Shown: positions 24,144-34,132 of the stretch, one piece after another
Layout of the letters: every line of letters starts with the position of its first letter
Numbering within the stretch: position 1 is the stretch's first letter
Source: Daucus carota subsp. sativus
Taxonomy: Eukaryota > Streptophyta > Magnoliopsida > Apiales > Apiaceae
Length of the DNA stretch: 64,000 bases
Assembly (NCBI RefSeq): GCF_001625215.2
Contig: NC_030389.2
Coordinates: 34,275,454 to 34,339,453, forward strand
Direction: 5' to 3'
Notes under the pieces: model-generated
Databases searched by the model: none
The model's input: the letters and a program-made list of their open reading frames with translations, nothing else
Told to the model about the DNA's origin: nothing
Position numbers and translations under genes: made by a program

Positions 24144-26070
24144 CCCAAGAAACAAAATGAAAGTAATCAGATTCATTGTTCCATTCTGTTCTCATCTCAA
24201 GTGCCCTCTCTTAGCTGCAATCTCCCCACCCACTCCACCCCAACCTAATCATAACAATTTTCCATCCTTTGTTTAGGTACTCTTGTCACCCGAGTCACTC
24301 GGCTTGCGAGTTGCGACTCGGCGTGAATTAGGCGTTAATATTTCGAATGTAAGAGTCGAGACTAGGAAGAAGGTAGTAGACAAGCAGGAGAAAAACGATT
24401 AACAAATATGAATCATATTTCAGTCTATAGTGTACGGCGAAGAAGCTTCCAATTACATGCACTTTCTGAAACTCTAAAAGGTACTCATGAACTAGTCACT
24501 AGTCAGTCGTGCAAAGAATTTTACATGTTTATGTGTGACAGAGTTGGGAGTTGTTAACTAAAAACTCCACTAAGTTCATGTTAAGAACCAAAAACATGTA
24601 TTTATAACACAAGGTCCAACTTGGACGCACATCACTAGCCTTCAAAAAGGTTGCCTAACATCCAGGAAAAGAACTTAAAGATAAATTATTATCGTCTTCG
24701 CTCCTAGCAGATAATTCCCATCAGCCATCAGTAACAGCGCGAATGTAGGCGTAAAACATTACTATTCTTGCACAAGACCGCCCAAGTTAGAGGCCCTAGT
24801 TTGATTTTCTGAGCATAAATTAAATCTGCGAATCACCGCCATGACGTCTAAAATCCTAAGATAAAACAAACAAGAACACAAAAGGCGGAAAGAACCGGTG
24901 CTGAAGTAGAAGTTTAATCTGAGTCAAGCACTGAGTATATAAAGTGGGAGGGGGAGAAGAAATTAAAAAAAATACTGCATTTTAATCAAATAAGTCAAGC
25001 ACTAAGGACCATGATTACCGGCACCAAATCTGTAAAAATCACATAGTTGTAAGCATGTTAGATATAAATAATGAGAGGTGCTTCTAGTACTCATTGCTGC
25101 AAATGCATGATGCATCCTCCCAGCTGGAGTAGAGACCACATGAAAACAACCTGTGTATAAAATATGCTTACTCATCTACACAACAGAACAAAAGAACACT
25201 GCGATGATAACATGTAACCACCGCCATGTAATATTTATATATAGCATGTTATTTAATCATTTGACTAAAATGAGTAGATATGTATTAAGTAAAGATATCT
25301 AGGAGTGGCTGCTGTGGCGACAAGTGTCTTAATCTATGTCGTCAACATGCCGCCTCATGTGCAATATTCTGTCTACAGAAAGTATAATATATAGTGTGGA
25401 GGATACATTTTGCTGTCGATCAATGTATCCGAAACATGTGGCACCTATACGCTAAATAGTAGTGAACTACACGGCTATTAAGACGTGCCTTCCCCTCTAT
25501 TAACTTATACTTGACTAATATTCCTACTGCCTAAATTTATAACAAACCACTGAGTGGTGACTTGACATCTCTTACTGAATCTCGAAATTTAAACAAAAAA
25601 GGACACCAACCACAAAAGACAACAGAGCCTTGGCTTACAAGGTAACATTGTAAACATCTAGCGCTAACATGTCATAAGAAAACTATACACTGGAAGTGTA
25701 ATTGAAACAAGTTTAGGAGTTGTACACAAGCTAATAGGCAAAATGATATGCTATTCCGATATTAAACTGAATGAATGCATCATGCATGAAAGCTACCAGA
25801 TAGTAACAAAAAAGATCAGCACTAAGGAAACACAAATTATGAAAAAGGATTCCCTACTTGCATTTCAAACTCCACAGTGAAAAAGAGGGTAACGGAGTCA
25901 GATACTATTAGAAATACAATAAAGAACCCCCGAGAAATGTATAGGAATTTCTGAGATAAATCTCGCAAAAGCAACAAGCAATGAAGAAGCAGAAAGAATG
26001 AACATGACAAACCTCTAATAAACATTAAACAGGAACCCTACTTTTCAGACCTTCAATGACTTTCTCATCA
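24144..26070. other. Intergenic and 3' flank of the TMK gene
   Basis: No gene is recognised. The 3' untranslated region of the receptor kinase gene, transcribed leftward, should occupy the right part of this stretch. A small open frame at 25837-26025 has no recognisable features. Confidence 0.4.
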
Positions 26071-29000
26071 TCAACGTCCATCTGATGAAGTGAAAGAATC
26101 AGCAAACCCTGACGGCCTAGTGGGTATGCTTGTTTGAGTATTATCACTACTGCCAATACCAGAGGAAGAATAATCCATCCCACTCATTCCCTCAAGTGCC
26201 TGCCACTTCTTAACTGCCTGTGGCAGCGTAATATCAAGATCAATGCCGTATATGTCATCAGGATCAGGTTCTGATGGCTTCCAGAGCTCAGCCAGAGATG
26301 AAAGAACATTAACTGCATGACTCATATCAGGCCTTTGATGGGGTTCCCTTGCACAGCAATGGCCAGCCAATTCAGCTATGGTGCTAATACTTGCAAGGAC
26401 CTCCTCGTCAACAACGATAGTTGGGTCGATAGCCTTTCGGAATGTCTCCTTATTGAGGTGCATTCTGCGGAACCATGGGACAAGGTGCACACTATCCTCC
26501 TGTTGGGTTTCGTCTAGCGCTCTTCGTCCAGTTATCAGCTCCATAAGAATCACTCCAAAGCTAAAGACATCAATCTTCGTAGTTACTCTGCCCGTCACTA
26601 TCAATCAAACAAGATATTTAGTGTTAAGGTAGAAAAGATAATTCAATCAATTTGCTAATTGTATGTCCTAATAATGGACAGTAAGGATATGAATGATATA
26701 TTTATAATATAGGCCAGATTTCATACCTAAACAAATTACAGAGTTCTGAGCTTTTCAAAAGACTGTAATTTACTAATGATACTATATTCTAAAACTAAGA
26801 TATCGCAGGACTTTAAATGTACAATCGTTGATAACGACAATAAGGTAACAAATAGTCCCTGTGTGCATCCTTAACAAGCAAGAACAATATGATAGATATA
26901 GCACAAAAGCAAGCATGTTATTATAGATGGAAATACCTGCATATTCTGGTGCAAGATACCCGAAAGTCCCTGCCAATCTGGTTACAAGCGAAGCTTTTCC
27001 ATCTGGAGCAAGACGGACAAGTCCAAAGTCTGCAACTTTAGCTCGCATATCATCTCCAAGGAGAATGTTGGATGGCTTAAGATCCCTGTGAATAAAACTC
27101 TGTTGTGCCAAACCATGTAGATACTCAACGCCTCTAGCAACATCCAATGCAATTGTTAGCCTCTTTGTCCATTCAAGTGGTTTCAAACCTTCCTCCTCCC
27201 AGCTAAACAGATACCTACTGAGAGTACCTTGAGGCATATATTCATAAACAAGTAATCTCTCATTTCCATCAAGGCAATATCCTAGAAGCACAACCAAATT
27301 TCTGTGTCGAACCTTAGTAAGAACAGCAATTTCAGACTTAAACTCATCCAACCCCTTCTCACTCATCACTCCTGATTCCATCCTCTTGACTGCAATCTTA
27401 GTTCCATCATGTAATTCTCCACTGTAAACAGTTCCAAAACCACCTTTTCCCAAAATATTATCTTGGCTGAAGTTGTTAGTCACATTCCTCAGCACTTGGA
27501 TCGAAATTACCATGTTTCCTGCCTCGACAATATGCATATCTCTACGTCCACTACTTCCAAGACTCAAAGTTTCGCTGGTAGACCCACCATTAACACTGGA
27601 ACCAGTAACTGTGATCTTCACCGCATCTTGGTCTGATCCCGAGTGGCGTGGATGAATTACAGTTGTCCCAGGATGTTGTTCTATACCAGAACGCTTGCGC
27701 TTTGCTCTGTAGAGACAAATGACTAGGAACCCGGCAACAACAAATGCACACACCCCACCCACAACAGAACCAACAACTACCCCTGTTGAAGATTTATTCT
27801 CACCACCTCGAGGAGCCTCTGCAGTGGAGCCAGGGGATGAACCAGGTATTTTACCAGCAGGAGTTGTTGGTGTTGTACTAGGACCACTATCCTTTCCTAT
27901 ATCCACATTACCAGTAACTATGACCCTCACATTACTCTTGAATGACGGAACTTTACCATGAAGCTGATTGTTTGAAACATCCAGTTCTTTTAGATTAACC
28001 AAACTTGTGAGCTCGTCCGGGATAACACCAGTAAGATTATTATTTGAAAGAATCAACCTTTGTAATGACGTAATAGATGAGAAGTTCGGAGAAATAGTGC
28101 CGGCAAGACCCATTTTTTGAAAATTAATAACCGTAATATTCCCACCATTACACGTAAGACCCAACCACGGTGTGCACGGATCATTTCCTTTCCAATTCTC
28201 TGCAAACTTGCTCGGATAACCAACAGATTCCGCAACAGCAAGCAACTCATTCACACGAAAATCACACGGAACACCCGGCTTATCCAAACAAAAACTATTA
28301 ATCCCGGCCATATCCACCTGCACCGAATCCTTAAACTTCGGCATAGGCCCTTGCAACATATTATTCGTCAAATTCACTATCACAAGCGAAGGCATCTCAA
28401 CCACCGAAACAGGCACAACACCAGTCAAACTATTATCCCTCAAACTCAAATTCTGCAACTGTCCTAACCTCGAAAGATCCGGAATAGGTCCAGAAAACAA
28501 ATTCGAATGCAACCAAACCTCAGTCAACTCAGTCATATTTTGCAAAACAGCAATACTACCAGACAACCTAGCCTCACTATTCTGTCCATTCAACCACAAT
28601 GTCTGTATCGAAGAGCCCGCGAAACTCACAGGCAATTCACCTTCCAACGAATTAAACGCAAGGTCTAAAAGTGTCAGTCCAGCAAATGTATCACTACCAA
28701 AAAAATCAGGAATTTTTCCAGTAATATTACAACTAGTAGCTGAGAATTTCTGAAGAGTACCAACACTTTTTAAACTATCAGGTAATTGCCAAGCTCTAAA
28801 AGCATTATAACCAATATACACAGACTGTAAAGAAGTCATACCATCAAAAAAATCAGTGGGCATAGAATCAAACCCATTATTATGAAGCAAAAGAGATTGA
28901 AGTGAACTTAACCCGGATAAACTCGGTAATGACCCAGTGAGTTGATTGTTCTGTAACTCGAGCACTTGTAAAGAAGTGAGGTTTTTTAGTGACGCTGGGA

Positions 29001-29232
29001 GTAACCCTTTTAGCTTCTGATTACCAATTTGGATCCGGGTGACCCGTCTGTCTTTGGAGCACTGAATGTGGGCCCATTTGCAAGGGTCCGAGTCAGTCCA
29101 ACCCAGTGAGTCAGGTGAGCCTAGTGACTTTCTCAAGTCTAGGAGGACTGAAGTGTCGTCAGACTGAGATGGGTAGATGAGAATTGAGGTTATGAAGATG
29201 AGTATCCGGAGCCTCACTCTGGGGTACTTCAT
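26071..29232 (-). CDS. TMK-type leucine-rich-repeat receptor kinase, 940 aa, two exons
   Basis: Exon 1 is 29232-26937 and exon 2 is 26597-26071 (2296 + 527 nt). The phase-1 intron splits the Val codon after the kinase motif [11 protein letters not shown], and the joined frame ends in SFTSSDGR. The protein has a signal peptide (about residues 1-24) and two LRR blocks separated by a Cys-containing gap. A transmembrane helix (about 485-508) and a Ser/Thr kinase follow: GKGGFG near 595, [13 protein letters not shown] near 713, DFG near 735, all catalytic residues present. TMK proteins are plasma-membrane kinases that in Arabidopsis work with auxin-binding proteins and phosphorylate downstream targets in auxin-driven growth. 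Length and C-terminal [18 protein letters not shown] match TMK1 best, but assignment among TMK paralogues is uncertain. The frame stays open for 113 codons upstream of the chosen Met; that Met is preferred because the signal peptide starts there. Confidence 0.95.
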
Positions 29233-29255
29233 TTGTGAGAGAGGGAGAGAGAGAC

Positions 29256-29258
<3 letters not shown>

Positions 29259-29307
<49 letters not shown>
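29259..29307. repeat. (CT)n microsatellite in the TMK 5' leader
   Basis: On the gene's strand this is an uninterrupted CT run of about 24 units, starting about 27 bp upstream of the chosen start codon. CT-rich leaders are common in plant genes. The run reads as alternating Ser-Leu in the open upstream frame. Confidence 0.9.
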
Positions 29308-29308
<1 letters not shown>

Positions 29309-29910
29309 GGGATGTTCTGAGGAGATGGGGTGGGGTAATTTGGGAGGGGGAATAAAGGGGTGGTGATAGAATGAGGGGAGTAATGGAGAGAAAGGGAGAA
29401 TGAGAAAGATGGAGAGAGGAAGTATTTGTATGTATAGGTGTATGTAGAGGTGAGTGTGAAGAGAAGAGGGGAAGTACAGTTGGCACATGCGTGTGGGACC
29501 TGTGTTATGTTGATTGATGAAATTTGGTCTTGTGAATGGACAAGAGTCAAAAGTACAGGATAATAAGCCATGGCAACAAAATTATTTTTGATGGCATTTC
29601 TTTGTTTTATTTCCTAAGTTATTAATGAAAGTTATTGTAATTCTAAAATATTTTGTAGGGGTGTCGTTAGAGGGAGGCTAAAGATTATGGTTGTTAGCCG
29701 AAAATAATTGGAAGGCAATAATTTTTGTAATTTTCAATATTAAGAAAAAAGATCATAGTTAACGTAGAATAAAATATACTGATAAAAAATAGTATTTTGT
29801 TCCAATTTCATATGAATAATTTTAAATATTAAATATATAATAAAAATATTAATAATTTCAAAAAAAATCAGAAATCTGGTTTTATGTATCACGCGTGTAC
29901 ATGAGATCGT

Positions 29911-30139
29911 TGCCCTCCGTCTCATTTAATTCTATACACTTTCATTTTTTGGATGTCTCACCCAATTCTATACATTTCAAAACTTTCCCAAAAGAGTAAA
30001 TTTTTATAATATGAAAATCCCACTCACCCACTAATTTACCCACTTTTTTTTCCTTTCTCATTACTTTATATTACTTTATACACTTTTCTTAGTCTCCGTG
30101 CCTAATCCATATGTATACTTCTCAGAGGGACGGAGGGAG
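29911..30139. mobile_element. Stowaway-like MITE, left end mutated
   Basis: The termini are ccctccgtctcatttaattc and the complement of gagggacggagggag. The right end is flanked by TA (30140-30141), while the left-hand TA is lost. Interior sequence resembles the element at 30807. About 229 bp, non-coding. Confidence 0.65.
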
Positions 30140-30250
30140 TATATATTTGTACCTAATCAAATTATTAGATTTACCACAGTTGATATGTTGAATTTGAATT
30201 TTCTAATATTTATTTGATTTTTAAATTTGAAAGATTTTAAATTTTAGTAA

Positions 30251-30724
30251 TAATTTTATGGCTTAATGACCTTTTAGCCCTCGCCGTTTGAATGGATGTT
30301 CCGATGCGGTCTCGATATTTAAAGTCGTTCAATTCAACCCTTAAAGTTTCACTATTGTACCTTATATCCCTTTTTTCAAATAACGATACATAACAGAGGG
30401 TAAACTTGACAATTCATATTCAGAGTAAAGTTTAGGCGTACCTTTTAACCCCTAAAGTATACATCTCGTTCTTTTTGACCTTAAAGAATACATTAAAATA
30501 CATTAGATGTTCCTTTTAACCATCGATGTTTAATGCCCCTTTTAACCCTCACGTGTGAAATGTCGAACTTTGTCCACCCCATTATATATCGGTATACGCC
30601 ATAAGAGCTAAAAGGTACATTCGAAAAACTTGGAGGGTTGAATCGAACGACTTTAAACATCGAGGCCGCATTGGAACATTTATCCAAATCTCGAGGGCTA
30701 AAAGGTTATTAAGTCTAATTTTAC
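30251..30724. mobile_element. Mutator-like MITE with terminal inverted repeats of about 100 bp
   Basis: The element is 30260-30715 (456 bp). It starts ggcttaatgaccttttagcc, and its complementary end starts gacttaataaccttttagcc. The inverted similarity runs about 100 bp inward (ttaaagtcgttc, ttcaaccct). The flanks are taattttat (30251-30259) and taattttac (30716-30724), a 9-bp duplication with one mismatch. The interior is non-coding; the open frame at 30493-30687 is part of the inverted repeat. Confidence 0.8.
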
Positions 30725-30806
30725 TTATACAAATTTAATATCCAATTTCAAACCAAAATCCAGAATCTGATCTGAGTCTCATATCCGAACAATACCGTAA
30801 ATAATA

Positions 30807-31057
30807 CTCCCTCTGTCCCATTTAATTCTATACGTTTCTTTTTAACTGCTCGACACGCATTTCAATGCTCTTATAAAATATAGTTCCATAACTTATTTTT
30901 GAGATTTTCTTTTTCTATATAAAAATATAACATCCAAACTTTAATTCAGAAAAAAAATAATTTAAAAATAGATTGCACAACTACATTTTGCAGGAGCATT
31001 AAAGTCCGTGCCGCGTCCCCGTCCCCCAGTGTATACAACTCAAGTGGACGGAGGGAG
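30807..31057. mobile_element. Stowaway-like MITE
   Basis: The 251-bp element has termini ctccctctgtcccatttaat and the complement of caagtggacggagggag. It is flanked by TA at 30805-30806 and 31058-31059. Internal fold-back arms surround a TTTTTCTATATAAAAA-like centre. Non-coding. Confidence 0.85.
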
Positions 31058-31093
31058 TATAAACTATATATAGCATAATTTATATATCATATA

Positions 31094-31870
31094 TTATACT
31101 GAGAAAAGTTATTTGGAGTCCCATTTTTTTGGAGTTCCTAGAGTCCCAATCTTGACCCTCCATTTCATTCTCATCTAATGACTGTAGTTTAAGTAAAATT
31201 TTATAAAATTTATATAATTAACTATTTTATCTTTCCAAATTAGGCGCTCACTCATATCTTCCACAATTGTAGCGTCAGTTATTTTGTTGCTGAGTTTGTG
31301 GGAAATATATTATCCTGCCATTTGTTTTTCAATATTTTCAGTGGTGCGTTATTTTTTTCTCTCTTTATTCTGCAACAGCATTCTCCATCGAACACGAATA
31401 ACATGTCTAACAATGAAGAAGATGCGGGTATCGTGATCACTTCTGGGTTATAAATCATCATACTTTCATTGGATGTGTGTCTCATGGTCAATTAAGTTAT
31501 CTAAATTTGCGAAACATTTTGTTTGACAATGTTCCACCAGTTTTGATTATATGCTATGTGTTAAAATGCTGACAATGAAGAATGTGCAGTAATGGAGTTG
31601 TTATTCTAAATTGTGTGTTCATATATCGTCGCTCATTATACCGTCGATGTCCTGCGTCTGGAACTAAGACCGAAGAATGCTTTTATAGTGTATAGTCGAG
31701 TAAGGATTTATTGGAACCAAAAATCTGCAGAATATCAGGCCCAGTTAATTTTAACATAGATAACTGCTTGTGTCCTACAGACCGTGGGATGATGATATGA
31801 TTCAACAATGTTAAGACAGGACTCCAAGGACTCTAAAGAGAGTGGGTTTCTAAGGAACAAAACTTATACT
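31094..31870. mobile_element. Candidate DNA-transposon remnant with diverged inverted ends
   Basis: The element 31101-31863 is flanked by ttatact on both sides (31094-31100 and 31864-31870). The ends share a diverged inverted match, for example ggagttcctagagtccc at the left and agagtccttggagtcct in the complement of the right end. The superfamily is unclear because a 7-bp duplication is not typical. The interior holds only short unrecognised open frames. Confidence 0.45.
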
Positions 31871-32404
31871 ACACACTATATTGTTTAGTATGACGTAGTA
31901 ATAATATTATTTCAAATTTCGGGTTTGAATTTTAGATTTCGAGTATCGGATCCAAAAAATTGGTTTCTGAATATTATCGGGTTTGAATTACGGATTTTGG
32001 ATTTCCAATCAAAAAAATTCATATTGAAATTAGATTTGTAATTCATTAAATCATAGTTGGATATTAATTTTGGAATATTTTTTGGATTCAGAACGAGTTA
32101 CATGATAAATAAATTCAGACTTTTATCATATCCAAACCCGTGTAGCGTAGTTGTTATCTTTTTTCCAAGCCTACGGATGAAACTTGATATACATGCTGTG
32201 TTTTCTATTCTAAAAGTTGATATTTAATCATGATTAATAGCTGATTAATTATTATTTTATAATTTGTTGAATTGATTAAATTTTTGATTACTTTTAATTA
32301 ATTTAATCAATTACTGATTGATTTTTATTCTTTAACTTCAGTGATTAAGTCGAATGTTTATTATCGTCGTGCGGAAGCAATACGTGCATTAGAATTATAA
32401 TTAA

Positions 32405-32499
32405 CTAGCTTTTAATTCGTGCCATGCACGAGTGATTTATAATATTTAGTAGGCGGAGTATAGTATAGTATATTATTGGTTGTATATTAATAATTTTGT
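32405..32499 (-). mobile_element. Helitron 3' terminus, extent unknown
   Basis: On the - strand a hairpin (arms CTCGTGC/GCACGAA, imperfect) is followed by TTAAAAG and CTAG at 32408-32405, then T. This matches the other Helitron ends in the window. I could not find the matching 5' TC end, and the Stowaway-like element at 32501 interrupts the right side. Confidence 0.45.
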
Positions 32500-32500
32500 A

Positions 32501-32749
32501 CTCCCTTCGTTTCTTTTTACTTTGCTAATTTGAAATGTTGGTATTGTTCATAACATGAGATAAATGATTAATTTACGCCAATTTTATAAGACCAAATATA
32601 GTCATTAGTGATCTTATTGAATTCATATTTTAATATGATAAAGTTTTTATATTTAATATTAATATAAAACTAAAGATATTAACGATAGAAAGTGTGCATT
32701 GGCAAACGTGTCCAAAGCAAACATGAAAAGTAATAAGAGACGGAGAGAA
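32501..32749. mobile_element. Stowaway-like MITE, diverged
   Basis: The left end ctcccttcgtttctttttac and the complement of aaaagtaataagagacggag form diverged inverted ends, flanked by TA at 32499-32500 and 32750-32751. About 249 bp, non-coding. Confidence 0.6.
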
Positions 32750-32751
32750 TA

Positions 32752-34132
32752 TTATTCTATTCTAAAATTATCTAATTTATTGAAAAATCTGATTAATTCT
32801 TAGAAATATTTTACATGTTAGTCATTATACTTCACTGAAAATTTCTATATCAAAAAATTTGGGATAAATTTCAAATCAATAAATAATCAATTAACTCTAA
32901 TTTCTGATTTATCGTTTTCACCATCGTTCTTCTCAAGACATCAAAACTCCTCACGTACTTTGAAAAGATATTTTGGGGTGAAAGCGAATATAAGAGAGGG
33001 CTGTTGTTCCTGGATTTGTAGCTAAGATGTGGAGCAGAGCGAGCAGAAGAGAACAAGAAACAGATGACAGGTGGCACACAAGCACCAGACAGGATCGCTC
33101 AAACCAAACACTTATCCAACAACTACATGCATTGCGTATGGAATCATTCATTCGTAGCTGGCTGGCCCATCCACCACCCTGCACCATTTATATTACAATT
33201 TAATTGCAGCGACGACATCCTTTATTTATATTTTCAATATCATCGTCTAATAATTTCAATGTTAGATTCAAAACATATATACTTGTAAATTTATTATTTA
33301 AGAAGCGAAATGATATCAAAAATCACAAGATGCACTTTGCTCAGTATCGAGAGTTATGGAAAATGCATGTGACTGTTTAAAATTACATTTACATAAACAA
33401 AACGTGAGGCCACTTACTTTTCACTCTATTCTACTAAACTGCAAACACAATTAGTCGATCATCAAATGGTATCTATTTGCATTTTGCAATCATATCTGGC
33501 TGGCATTTCTTCCTGCCGCAGTGAGTAGTAGTTTCAGTTACAAATCAGAATGACCAAAAAGAAAGTACTTATTCCGATCTTTAAACAATTAATTTCGAGT
33601 CGCTTCAGTTGGTATTCAGTTCTAGCATCTCTAGCTTGTTTCCCATCTACTAAAATTGCTTTCATTCGATCAAATGTCTCAGCAAAATCAGCAAAGCAAG
33701 GCTCTCTAGTAACACCATTTGCACTTTTCTGGCACCTTTTGGCTTCTGAACAGTGAACACCCTGGAGGATGAAATTGGACTTATATTCTGGGGCCTGCTA
33801 ATTGAAGTTTATTTCACTACCTCGCTAGCAAATAATAAGCCCATCAAAGGTAATAAGCCAATATATCATAAGAAAATAATCTTGAAATGATCATTCTTGC
33901 GAAAAGTACATAGTTTCACATTCGCAGTAGGAAAAATGCCAACATTCACGGCAGTGATTACAGAGTTGCAGTCATGCTAGTACTTGAATGCTGCACTATT
34001 ATTCGTGTAGCCGTGGAGAATACTTGTATTACTTGTTCATGACTTCAATTCATGTATGATGTACCTGCTCATATATATGTATGCTTTCCTAATGTTTATA
34101 TTCATATAACTCACAGTTAAGCCTATTATTCT
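32752..34132. other. Intergenic and promoter region of the second RLP cluster
   Basis: No gene is recognised. The open frames here lack motifs and overlap on both strands. The promoter of the intact RLP at 34133 should lie at the right end. Confidence 0.4.

Noticed and set aside
23876-24276. Open frames on both strands
   Set aside because: They fall mostly in the arm and flank of the fold-back MITE and are AT-driven.
26782-26936. Extension of the TMK open frame past 26937
   Set aside because: It is intron sequence: a GTATTT donor lies at 26936 and exon 2 restores the conserved kinase domain in frame.
29233-29571. Longer TMK start at 29571
   Set aside because: It would place 113 low-complexity residues before a clear signal peptide, unlike any TMK protein I know. 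Kept only as a finding.
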